Positions 36,081-43,995 of a stretch of 64,000 bases of DNA are shown here, piece after piece. The notes beneath the pieces were generated by a model. It was not told where the DNA came from. It did not search any database and was given only the letters and a program-made list of their open reading frames with translations. The stretch is from Myxococcus sp. CA023. Its GTDB lineage: Bacteria > Myxococcota > Myxococcia > Myxococcales > Myxococcaceae. How positions within the stretch are numbered: position 1 is the first letter of the stretch; the number at the start of each line of letters is the position of its first letter. Both the position numbers and the translations under genes were made by a program. The stretch lies in NCBI RefSeq assembly GCF_010998615.1, contig NZ_JAAEAH010000037.1, positions 1 to 64,000 on the forward strand. Reading direction: 5' to 3'.

Positions 36081-37244
36081 ATGCGGCTGTTGACACGGGC
36101 AAGGTTGGAAGCGACACGGGCGCCCCGGGCGAAGCGAGCAGCGGACTTCGACCGGGCGGTGGCTGAGTTCTTCATGCGCATCGCGCTGGAGGAAGCCGCC
36201 AAGGGCCTGGGCCGCACCAGCCCCAACCCCGTCGTGGGCGCGGTGCTGGTGAAGGGCGGGCGCATCATCGCCCGCGGCTACCACAAGAAGGCGGGCAGCG
36301 CGCACGCGGAGGTCGTCGCACTGGAGGCCGCCGGTGCGCGCGCGAAGGGCGCGGACCTCTACACCACGCTGGAGCCGTGCGACCACTACGGGCGTACCCC
36401 GCCGTGCAGCATGGCCATCATCGAGGCGGGCGTCCGGCGCGTCATCTGCGCGTCGGCGGACCCCAACCCGAAGGTGAGTGGCAAGGGCGTGGCGCGGATG
36501 CGGCGCGCCGGCCTCAAGGTTCTCACGGGCGTGCTCGCGGAGGAGGCGGACCGCCTCAACCGGCCCTTCTTCAAGATGATTCGCACCGGCCTGCCCTGGG
36601 TGACGCTCAAGGCGGCGGTGACGCTGGATGGGAAGCTGGCCACCGCCACCGGTGACTCGCGCTGGGTGACGGGGGCGCCGGCGCGCGCCTGGGTCCACCG
36701 GCTGCGTGACTCCGTGGACGTCATCCTGGTGGGCGCGAACACCGTCCGGAAGGACGACCCGAAGCTGACCACGCGGCTGCCCGGAGGCGGTGGGAAGGAC
36801 CCGCTGCGCGTGGTGGTGGACAGCCACCTACGCCTGTCCCCGGGCTACACCGTCTTCACTCAGCGCAGCCCCGCGCGCACCGTGGTGGCCACGCTGGAGG
36901 ACCCGGAGGGCCGCAAGGCGCGGCGCTTCCTGGCCCAGGGTGTGGACGTCTGGCAGCTCCGCGAGAAGTCGGGACAGGTGGACCTCAAGGCCCTGCTGCG
37001 GCGGCTGGCGAAGGGCGGCCACAACCACGTCATGGTGGAGGGCGGCGCGGAGATGTACGGCTCCTTCCTGCGCGGCCACCTGGCGGACTCGCTGTCGCTG
37101 TTCCTGGCGCCCAAGCTGATTGGCAGCCCGGGCTTGTCGTGGGCCGGCGACCTGGGTGTGAAGGAGATGGCCCAGGCCCTGGCGGTGAAGGACCTCGCCT
37201 TCGAACGCCACGGTGACGACATCCTGCTCCAGGCGCTGCTGTAG
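36081..37244 (+). CDS. ribD: Bifunctional diaminohydroxyphosphoribosylaminopyrimidine deaminase/reductase RibD
   Basis: Carries out two steps of riboflavin synthesis. The deaminase half has zinc motifs GSAHAEVVAL and TLEPCDHYGRTPPC. The reductase half begins LPWVTLKAAVTLDGKLATATGDSRWVTG and includes VMVEGGAEMYGSFL. The 387-residue frame has about 30 extra basic residues before the usual start (FMRIALEEAAKG); an internal ATG at 36174 would give the normal length but has a weak ribosome-binding site. No FMN riboswitch fits in the 9 bases before it. Confidence 0.95.
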   Translation: MRLLTRARLEATRAPRAKRAADFDRAVAEFFMRIALEEAAKGLGRTSPNPVVGAVLVKGGRIIARGYHKKAGSAHAEVVALEAAGARAKGADLYTTLEPCDHYGRTPPCSMAIIEAGVRRVICASADPNPKVSGKGVARMRRAGLKVLTGVLAEEADRLNRPFFKMIRTGLPWVTLKAAVTLDGKLATATGDSRWVTGAPARAWVHRLRDSVDVILVGANTVRKDDPKLTTRLPGGGGKDPLRVVVDSHLRLSPGYTVFTQRSPARTVVATLEDPEGRKARRFLAQGVDVWQLREKSGQVDLKALLRRLAKGGHNHVMVEGGAEMYGSFLRGHLADSLSLFLAPKLIGSPGLSWAGDLGVKEMAQALAVKDLAFERHGDDILLQALL

Positions 37245-37295
37245 GACACGAGCGGCCGTGGGCGTAGACGGGGCCGGTCCGTTATAAGCGGCCCC

Positions 37296-37958
37296 ATGTT
37301 TACCGGCCTCATTCAGGACCTTGGCAGGGTGGAGCGCGTCATTCCCGGTGGGATGACCGACCTGTGGATTCACACCTCGCTGGGCGCGGCGGCCTTCGAG
37401 CTGGGCGAGTCGATTGCCGTCAACGGCGCCTGCCTTACGGTGGTGGAGCGCACGGGCGACACCTTCCGCGTTCAGGCCGCGCCAGAGACGCTGCGGCGGA
37501 CGACGCTGGCGTCCGTGAAGCCCGGAGACCGGGTGAACCTGGAGCGGGCCCTGGCGCTGGGTGACCGGCTGGGCGGGCACCTGGTCTCTGGCCACGTGGA
37601 CGCCGTCAGTGAGGTGCTGGAGACGTACCCGGAGGGGGGCTCCTGGGTGATGGGGTTCCGGCTGCCGGAGGAACTGGCGCCGTACTTCATCGAGAAGGGC
37701 TCGGTGGCCATCGACGGCATCAGCCTCACCGTCAACACGCTGGATGCGGACCGGTTCCGGGTGCAGCTCATCCCGGAGACGCAGGAGCGCACCACCTTGA
37801 AGGCGCGGGGCGTGGGCTCGAAGGTGAACCTGGAGGCAGACCAGATTGGCAAGTACGTGGCGCGGCTGTTCGCGCTCCAGCGGGGCCAGGGTGCCCCCAG
37901 GGGCGGTGGCGGGCTGACGGCGGCGGCCATCGCGGCCGCGGGGTTTGGCACGCCGTAG
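37296..37958 (+). CDS. ribE: Riboflavin synthase (alpha chain)
   Basis: Converts two lumazine molecules to riboflavin. The 220-residue protein starts MFTGLIQDLGRVERV and has the two lumazine-binding repeats: first VNGACLTVVER with GGHLVSGHVDAV, second IDGISLTVNTLD. About 20 residues at the C-terminus are Gly/Ala-rich and extra. Located between ribD and ribH. The gene called ribBA in many such operons is not between them. Confidence 0.96.
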   Translation: MFTGLIQDLGRVERVIPGGMTDLWIHTSLGAAAFELGESIAVNGACLTVVERTGDTFRVQAAPETLRRTTLASVKPGDRVNLERALALGDRLGGHLVSGHVDAVSEVLETYPEGGSWVMGFRLPEELAPYFIEKGSVAIDGISLTVNTLDADRFRVQLIPETQERTTLKARGVGSKVNLEADQIGKYVARLFALQRGQGAPRGGGGLTAAAIAAAGFGTP

Positions 37959-37998
37959 CAGGCGACGCCGGGCCCCGGGGTGGTGTAGGAAGCGCGGC

Positions 37999-38502
37999 AT
38001 GCCTCGCTACTTCGACGGTGACTTTCTACCCCCCAAGGGCCGCTTCGCCATCTGCGTGGCCCGCTTCAACGGCTTCATCACCGAGGAGCTGGCCAAGGGC
38101 GCCGTGGACACGTTGGTGCGCCACGGCGTGGCTGACGCGGACATCGACGTGTACCGCTGCCCCGGAACCTATGAGCTGCCCGGTCTGGTCCGGCGCGTGA
38201 CGGAGACGCGGCAGTACGTGGGCGTCGTCACTCTGGGCGCCGTCATCCGGGGCGGGACGCCGCACTTCGACTACGTGGCGGGCGAGTGCGCCAAGGGCAT
38301 TGGCGCGGTGGCCTTCGAGGCCGCGGCGGCCACCCCGGCCACGACGGTCACCTTCGGCGTGCTGACGACGGACACGGTGGAACAGGCCATCGACCGGGCG
38401 GGCGTGAAGGCGGGGAACAAGGGAGCGGAGGCCACACTGGCCTGCATCGAGATGGTCAATCTTTACGCGAAGATGTCGGCGACGGACGGAAGGAAGGCGT
38501 AG
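37999..38502 (+). CDS. ribH: 6,7-dimethyl-8-ribityllumazine synthase
   Basis: Forms the lumazine precursor of riboflavin. The start is the ATG (MPRYFDGDFLPPKGRF) behind AGGAA; the longer frame has no family sequence. The 167-residue protein has ICVARFNGFITEEL, RCPGTYELPGLVRRV, GAVIRGGTPHFDYVAG with the catalytic His, FGVLTTDTVEQAIDRAG and NKGAEATLACIEM. It is followed by nusB three bases later. Confidence 0.95.
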   Translation: MPRYFDGDFLPPKGRFAICVARFNGFITEELAKGAVDTLVRHGVADADIDVYRCPGTYELPGLVRRVTETRQYVGVVTLGAVIRGGTPHFDYVAGECAKGIGAVAFEAAAATPATTVTFGVLTTDTVEQAIDRAGVKAGNKGAEATLACIEMVNLYAKMSATDGRKA

Positions 38503-38505
38503 GTC

Positions 38506-38928
38506 ATGGGCGCGCGAAGAACGGGACGTGAGCGTGCGCTGCAGGCGCTCTACCAGTTGGAGATGGCCACCGCGACGACGGCCGAGGCGCTGGAGTCGGC
38601 CTGGTCGGCCGCCGAGGAGAGCAACAAGCGGGACCCGGACGCGGTGAGGTTCGCCCGGGAACTGGTGGAAGGTGTGCAGTCCCATCGGGACGAAATCGAC
38701 CAGCTCATCGAACGGCACAGCCACAACTGGCGCCTGGACCGCATGTCGCGCATCGACCGGAACGTGCTGCGCCTGGGTATCTTCGAGCTGAAGTACCGCC
38801 CGGACATCCCCCGCAAGGTGTCCATCAACGAGGCGGTGGAGCTGGGCAAGAACTTCGGCAATGAAGAATCGAGCGCGTTCGTCAACGGGCTCCTGGACCG
38901 CGTCGCGGTCGCCTTGAACAAGCCGTGA
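38506..38928 (+). CDS. nusB: Transcription antitermination factor NusB
   Basis: Binds boxA RNA with NusE in rRNA antitermination. The 140-residue helical protein has RERALQALYQLEM, NWRLDRMSRIDRNVLRLGIFEL and INEAVELGKNFGNEESSAFVNGLLD, the full set of NusB motifs. It follows ribH by three bases, the common ribH-nusB pairing. Confidence 0.96.
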   Translation: MGARRTGRERALQALYQLEMATATTAEALESAWSAAEESNKRDPDAVRFARELVEGVQSHRDEIDQLIERHSHNWRLDRMSRIDRNVLRLGIFELKYRPDIPRKVSINEAVELGKNFGNEESSAFVNGLLDRVAVALNKP

Positions 38929-38958
38929 GCCGCTGACGCCAGCCGCGAGGGACGCGCC

Positions 38959-39450
38959 GTGAGCCAGACGACGACGCACGACATCGGATTGGAGGGCCTG
39001 GACACGCTCGGCGGGGTGGACGCGCTCTGCCTCTTCATCGCCGAGGATGACCGGCCCCTGCCGTCCTCCGCGGGCTTCGTGGACTGGCGGCTGTGTGGCT
39101 CGCTCTCGCGGGTGCTCAAGGCCGGCTTCTTCACGGGCGCAAAGGATGACTGGCTGCTGCTGCCCTCGGACGGAAAGCTGGCGGTGCCCCGTATCTTCGT
39201 CGTGGGGCTGGGCGCGCGTCAGCGGCTGGACGCGGGCACGTTGAACGACGCGATGGCTGAAGCGGGACGGGTGCTGTCCAAGGCCCGGGTGGAGTCCGTG
39301 GCGCTGGAAGTGCCCGCCGGTGGCCAGGTGGAGGACGCCGCGCGGGCAGAGGCTTTCCAGAAGGGCTTCCTGCCCGCGTTCAAGGGCGGACGGGTGGCGG
39401 TCCTGGCGGACAAGGGACTCGTCAAGTCGCTGCCTGCACGCAAGGGCTGA
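38959..39450 (+). CDS. Stand-alone peptidase M17 N-terminal-like domain protein
   Basis: A 163-residue protein whose pattern (GGVDALCLFIAEDDRPLPSS, SRVLKAGFFTGAKDDWLLL, RIFVVGLGARQRLDAGTLND, ARVESVALEVPAG) matches the N-terminal macrodomain-like part of leucyl aminopeptidases (PepA). The catalytic C-terminal domain with its metal ligands (NTDAEGR) is absent: the ORF ends and a CheY gene follows. It cannot be a peptidase. A regulatory or ligand-binding role is possible. It follows nusB by 30 bases and may be read with it. Confidence 0.7.
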   Translation: MSQTTTHDIGLEGLDTLGGVDALCLFIAEDDRPLPSSAGFVDWRLCGSLSRVLKAGFFTGAKDDWLLLPSDGKLAVPRIFVVGLGARQRLDAGTLNDAMAEAGRVLSKARVESVALEVPAGGQVEDAARAEAFQKGFLPAFKGGRVAVLADKGLVKSLPARKG

Positions 39451-39505
39451 CGCTCGGCGGGCGGGCGGGCCTTCTGCTAGCATGTCTCGCCCGGGGCGAG
39501 CGCAC

Positions 39506-39880
39506 ATGCGTGTCAAGGTGTTGATTGTCGAGGACTCGAAAGCATCGCGCGAGTACATCGCCGCGATGGTCGAGGCCGTGGAGGGCGTCGAGGTGGTGGT
39601 GACCTCGAGCGGCTTCGAGGCCCTGAAGCTGCTGCCGCGTCACCGCTTCGAGCTCATCATCACCGACATCAACATGCCTGACATCAACGGGCTGGAGCTC
39701 ATCAACTTCGTCAAGAAGAACCCCAACTACCGCGAAGTGCCGCTCTTCATCATCACCACGGAGGGGCGCGATCAGGACCGCGAGCGCGGGCTCGCGCTGG
39801 GCGCCGCGGAGTATCTGGTCAAGCCCTTCCTCCCCGGGAGCCTCGAAGCGCTCCTGCGGCGCTACCTGAAGCTGCCGTGA
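39506..39880 (+). CDS. cheY: CheY-like response regulator (first gene of chemosensory cluster)
   Basis: A single receiver domain. VLIVEDSKASREYIAAM, phospho-acceptor in LIITDINMPDINGLELI, and K in AEYLVKPFLPG are present. The ATG at 39506 gives 124 residues; another at 39482 would add eight. It overlaps the cheA start by GTGA, so it is the likely direct phosphorylation target of that kinase. Its output is unknown. Confidence 0.9.
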   Translation: MRVKVLIVEDSKASREYIAAMVEAVEGVEVVVTSSGFEALKLLPRHRFELIITDINMPDINGLELINFVKKNPNYREVPLFIITTEGRDQDRERGLALGAAEYLVKPFLPGSLEALLRRYLKLP

Positions 39881-42465
39881 GTCCGGGAAGCAAGGCGCTG
39901 GCCGAGTTCGTGGCCGAGGCGACGGAGATTCTCGACGCCCTGGCCAGGGACTTGCTCGTGCTCGACGAGCGCCGGGGCTACGAGGCGGACCCGGACCTGG
40001 TCAACGGCATCTTCCGCGCGGCGCATTCGCTCAAGGGGTTGTCCGGGCTGTTCGGCCAGGAGCGCATCTCCCGGCTGGCGCATGGGACGGAGGACCTGCT
40101 CGACAGGCTTCGGCTGGGGAAGCTGCTGCTGGACGGCGCGGTCCTGGATGCGCTGATTGAAGCGCTGGATGCGTTCCAGGCGCTGCTGGGCGAGGCCGCT
40201 CGCGGCACGGAGAGCGAAAGCCTGTCCGCCCGCGTGGAGGCGATGGCCGCGCGGATGGCGTCGATGGGCGCTCCGACGGAGGTTGCCGCGGACGACCCGC
40301 TGGACCGGTTGGAACTGGAGGCGCAGGTCCGCTCCGTCTTCACGGAGTACGAGGAACACCGGCTGCGGGAGAACGTGCGGCGGGGTGTGTCGCTGTGGCG
40401 CGTACGGGCCGCCTTTGATTTGTCCGACTTCGACAAGGGACTGGCGGAGCTCAACGCGAGGCTCAAGCCGCTGGGCGAGGTCATCAGCACGCTGCCGTCC
40501 GCGCAGCCGGGTGGCGCGCATGGCATCGCGTTCGACCTGATTTTCGGTGCGCAGGTCGACCGTGTGTCCCTGGAGACGGGACTGAAGGGGACGCCCGCGG
40601 AGCTGTCCGCGCTGACGGTGCGCCCGGCCGCGGCGGCTGCGACGAGCGCGCTGCTTCAGGCCGCGCAACCCGCCGCGACGATTCGCGCGTCCGGGGGAGC
40701 GAAGTCGGAGACGCGGCCTGGAGACGCGGCGACGCACGATGGGGACGCAGGCTCTGCTCAGGACGCAGCGGCAGGGGGCCTCGCGGCACCTGATGTGCCC
40801 GTCCGCGTGACTGATGCGGCCCCAGAGGCGTCGCGGAAGGGCGCAACGCCCTCGCGCGGCTCCCGAAGCTCCGCAATCCGAGGCACGTCCGCGGACGCCA
40901 AGGATTCGCCTGTGGCGGGACATTCGACGTCGCCCAAGGGCGGCGGCAAGAAGAAGGGTGCGCGCGCGACGCCCGCTGCGATGCCTCCCGAGGCGCAGCC
41001 GCCGCTCCTTTCGCACGTACCGGAAGACACGGAGCCCGGGCTCCTGGAATGGCCCACGTCGGACGCCGACGTACCTGCCAATGCCGGCGGCTCGCCTTCA
41101 CCGACTCCCGTGCCCGGACCCTCCAGCGTGCCCGTCGTCGCCTACCTCCAGGGCGCCGCCAAGGCATCACCCAAGGGGCTCTCGGTAGCCCCAGCGGCAC
41201 CGGCTGGCGCCCCCGTGAGCGCCCCAGCGGCGCTGACGGCGGACACGTCGCTGCGCTCCCTGACGCAGACCGTGCGGGTGGACATCGGTCGCCTGGATGG
41301 CCTCATCAACATGGTGGGCGAGTTGCTGCTCATCAAGGCCAACCTCCAGCGGCTCGCGGAGTCCGCGAGGCAGGACGGCGCGGTGGCGCTCTCCAAGCTG
41401 TTCGGCCAGGAGCTGGCGCGCGAAACGCGAGGCCTGGAGCGCAAGCTGGAAGCCCTCCAGGAAGGCCTCCTCGAGGCGCGGATGGTCCCCGTAGGCCAGG
41501 TGTTCGACAAACTGGCACGGCTGGTGCGCCGCATCACCCGCGAGGCGGGCAAGGAAATCGAGCTCGCCATCAGCGGCGGCGAGGTGGAGCTGGACAAGCT
41601 CATCGTCGAGGAACTCAGCGACCCGCTGATGCACCTCATCCGCAATGCCATCGACCACGGCGTCGAATCCCCCGACGCCCGTCTGGCCGCGGGCAAGCCC
41701 CGTCGCGCGGTGGTGGGCCTGCGCGCCGAGCAGAAGGGCAACCACGTCGTCATCGAGGTGAGTGACGACGGCTCCGGCATCGACGAGGTGCGCGTGCGCG
41801 AGGTGGCCATCACGCGCGGCCTCATCACCTTTGCGCAGGCCCAGGAGATGAGCCGGAGGGAGCTGCTCAACCTCATCTTCCAGCCCGGCTTCTCCACCGC
41901 CCGCAGCGTGTCCGAGCTCTCCGGCCGGGGCGTCGGCCTGGACGTGGTGAAGAACAACCTGGGCAACCTGTCGGGCATCATCGACGTGTGGAGCGAGCGC
42001 GGAAAGGGCACCGCCTTCCACCTCACGCTCCCCGTCACGCTGGCCATCATTCGCGCGCTGCTGGTGGGCGTCAGTGGCCGCACCTACGCGGTGCCGCTCA
42101 ACAGCGTGCTGGAAATCATCTCCGTCCAGCCCAAGGACATCCGCACCGTGGAGCGGCGCGAGGTCCTGGACCTGCGCGGACAGACGTTGCCCTTCGTGCG
42201 GCTGTCTCGCATGTTCGCCCTGCCGGAGCGCCCGGTGAGCCGCCACTTCGTGGTGGTGGTGGGCCTGGCCCAGGAGCGCCTGGGCATCGCCGTGGACGAA
42301 TTGCACGGTCAGCAGGACATCGTCACCAAGCCCCTGGGGGGCCGGCTCCAGTCCGTCCGGGGCATCTCCGGCGCCACCGACCTGGGCAACCGGCGCACCG
42401 TCCTGGTGCTGGACGTGGCGGCGCTCCTGGAAGAGGGCATGGCAGTGGAGCGGCGTCGCGCCTGA
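39877..42465 (+). CDS. cheA: Chemotaxis-type histidine kinase CheA
   Basis: An 862-residue kinase starting at GTG. The HPt domain is at 1-110 with phospho-accepting H50 in FRAAHSLKGLSGLFG. A possible P2-like domain covers about 140-245, then an Ala/Pro/Ser-rich linker of some 200 residues. The dimerisation helices follow (VDIGRLDGLINMVGELLL). The ATPase domain has LMHLIRNAIDHGVES, DDGSGIDEV and GRGVGLDVVKNNLGNLSG. The C-terminal CheW-like domain starts near YAVPLNSVLEIISV. There is no fused receiver, unlike FrzE. The two CheW genes downstream should link it to receptors encoded elsewhere. Confidence 0.95.
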   Translation: MSPGSKALAEFVAEATEILDALARDLLVLDERRGYEADPDLVNGIFRAAHSLKGLSGLFGQERISRLAHGTEDLLDRLRLGKLLLDGAVLDALIEALDAFQALLGEAARGTESESLSARVEAMAARMASMGAPTEVAADDPLDRLELEAQVRSVFTEYEEHRLRENVRRGVSLWRVRAAFDLSDFDKGLAELNARLKPLGEVISTLPSAQPGGAHGIAFDLIFGAQVDRVSLETGLKGTPAELSALTVRPAAAAATSALLQAAQPAATIRASGGAKSETRPGDAATHDGDAGSAQDAAAGGLAAPDVPVRVTDAAPEASRKGATPSRGSRSSAIRGTSADAKDSPVAGHSTSPKGGGKKKGARATPAAMPPEAQPPLLSHVPEDTEPGLLEWPTSDADVPANAGGSPSPTPVPGPSSVPVVAYLQGAAKASPKGLSVAPAAPAGAPVSAPAALTADTSLRSLTQTVRVDIGRLDGLINMVGELLLIKANLQRLAESARQDGAVALSKLFGQELARETRGLERKLEALQEGLLEARMVPVGQVFDKLARLVRRITREAGKEIELAISGGEVELDKLIVEELSDPLMHLIRNAIDHGVESPDARLAAGKPRRAVVGLRAEQKGNHVVIEVSDDGSGIDEVRVREVAITRGLITFAQAQEMSRRELLNLIFQPGFSTARSVSELSGRGVGLDVVKNNLGNLSGIIDVWSERGKGTAFHLTLPVTLAIIRALLVGVSGRTYAVPLNSVLEIISVQPKDIRTVERREVLDLRGQTLPFVRLSRMFALPERPVSRHFVVVVGLAQERLGIAVDELHGQQDIVTKPLGGRLQSVRGISGATDLGNRRTVLVLDVAALLEEGMAVERRRA

Positions 42466-42508
42466 CCCTCGCTGCGGACGGGCGCGCCGGCTGCTATCCT
42501 GCGTCGCT

Positions 42509-43075
42509 GTGTCCCGGTTCTCGGAACTGCTCGACGACTTCTTCTACCGTCCTGACGAGGACGTCTCCGGGCTCCAGGATTTCGCGGCGGGCAGCGACGG
42601 CGTATTGCCCGCGGCCCCCGAGGAGGTGCCCGAGGAGTACCTGGCCTTCCGCCTGGAAGGGGAGTGCTACGCGGTCCCCATCCGGGGGGTGCGTGAAATC
42701 TCCAAGGTTCCGCCGCTGACGGAGATTCCCCGCGCCGAACCTCAACTCCTGGGGGTGATGAACCTGCGCGGTGAGCTGCTGCCCGTGTACGACGTCAAGA
42801 TGCGGCTGCGGCTGGCGGAGCGGGCGCCCCTGGTCGCCGGGCCCGACGCGCCGGCTCCGCCTCGGAGTGCTCGCATCCTCGTGCTGCGCACGGAGACGGG
42901 GCCCGCGGGGGTGTGGGTGGATGGCGTGGTGGGCGTGGTGAAGCTCAAGCCGTCCATGCTGGAGGCACCGCCACCGGGGATGCGCGTGGGTGACAGGGAT
43001 TGCGTGGTGGGCATGGGCCGGCGTGGCCCCATGCTCTACATCCTCTTGGACGCGGAACAGGCGCTCGCCCCATGA
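42509..43075 (+). CDS. cheW: CheW-type coupling protein (first copy)
   Basis: A 188-residue protein from a GTG start. A 40-residue N-terminal extension precedes the CheW domain (YLAFRLEGECYAVPIRGVREI, PQLLGVMNLRGELLPVYDV, GVWVDGVVGVVKLKPSML). CheW couples CheA to receptors. The N-terminal extension is not found in the second copy, so the two may serve different partners. Overlaps the next gene by ATGA. Confidence 0.9.
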   Translation: MSRFSELLDDFFYRPDEDVSGLQDFAAGSDGVLPAAPEEVPEEYLAFRLEGECYAVPIRGVREISKVPPLTEIPRAEPQLLGVMNLRGELLPVYDVKMRLRLAERAPLVAGPDAPAPPRSARILVLRTETGPAGVWVDGVVGVVKLKPSMLEAPPPGMRVGDRDCVVGMGRRGPMLYILLDAEQALAP

Positions 43076-43596
43076 AGGACTCCGTCAACCTGCTGTCGCG
43101 GCGTCCCCACGCGGTCCCGGATGAAGTGTCCTCGGCCGCGGACACGGTGGTGCAGCTCTGTGCCTTCTTCATCGGCGCGGAGGAGTACGTGTTGGACATC
43201 ATGCGGGTGGAGGAAATCCTCCCGCTCCAGCGCATCACCCCCATCCCCCACGCCCCGGCGTTCGTGGAGGGCGTGCTTCACCTGCGTGGCCTCATCCTGC
43301 CGGTGGTGGACCTGCGGTGCCGGCTCCTGGGCACGCCGGGGCCGGAGACGCCGAAGACGCGGCTGCTGGTCTGCAAGCTGGGCTCGCGGCGCGTGGCGGT
43401 GAAGGTGGACCGGGTGGCGGAGGTGCTGCGCGTGCGGCGCGGCGACATCAAGCCCGCGCCCGCGCTGATGGTGGCGGGACACACGCCCTTTGTCGTCGGC
43501 GTCTGTGGACCACCGGACCGGCTCCGGCTGCTGCTGGACCTCAAGGCATTGCTGCGCGTGGAGTTGGAGCGCGAATCTTCAAGGAACACGACGTAG
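43072..43596 (+). CDS. cheW: CheW-type coupling protein (second copy)
   Basis: 174 residues, starting at the ATG that overlaps the previous stop; longer frames lie inside the first cheW. The CheW domain is seen in LCAFFIGAEEYVLDIMRVEEIL, PAFVEGVLHLRGLILPVVDLRCRL and VAVKVDRVAEVLRVRRGDI. Sequence identity with the first copy is low. Tandem dissimilar CheW genes are common in myxobacterial chemosensory clusters. Confidence 0.9.
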   Translation: MKDSVNLLSRRPHAVPDEVSSAADTVVQLCAFFIGAEEYVLDIMRVEEILPLQRITPIPHAPAFVEGVLHLRGLILPVVDLRCRLLGTPGPETPKTRLLVCKLGSRRVAVKVDRVAEVLRVRRGDIKPAPALMVAGHTPFVVGVCGPPDRLRLLLDLKALLRVELERESSRNTT

Positions 43597-43617
43597 GCGC
43601 ACAAATGGGGGATTGAG

Positions 43618-43995
43618 ATGGGCCATCAAGGACTGGAGCAGCACCGTAAAATCCTCGGCATCCTCTTCATCGTCATCAACGGGCTGTCGGTGCTCATCGC
43701 CGTGGGAGTGATGCTGTTCTTCGGGGCGATGGGCGGGATGTTGCCAAGCGCGAAGCCCGAGGAACGGGCGCTGATTGTTGCCCTGGGCATGGGCGTGGGC
43801 GGGTGCCTGGCGCTGCTGGGGTTGCCGGGTGTCATCACCGGCTTCGGGTTGCTGTACCGCAAAGCGTGGTCGAGGACGCTGACACTGGTGTTGGGCATCC
43901 TCGCCATTCCCAATGTCCCGCTGGGCACGGCCCTGGGGGCCTACGCACTCTGGTTCTACCTTCAGCCAGGCTCTGACCAGGTCTTCGACACATGA
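43618..43995 (+). CDS. Small membrane protein of unknown function
   Basis: A 125-residue protein with three or four hydrophobic segments (ILGILFIVINGLSVLIAVGV, ALIVALGMGVGGCLALLGL, SRTLTLVLGILAIPNVPLG). The ATG follows GGGGGATTGAG. I do not recognise a family. It sits between cheW and the HEAT-repeat gene and overlaps the latter by ATGA, so it is probably part of the chemosensory operon. Confidence 0.75.
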   Translation: MGHQGLEQHRKILGILFIVINGLSVLIAVGVMLFFGAMGGMLPSAKPEERALIVALGMGVGGCLALLGLPGVITGFGLLYRKAWSRTLTLVLGILAIPNVPLGTALGAYALWFYLQPGSDQVFDT

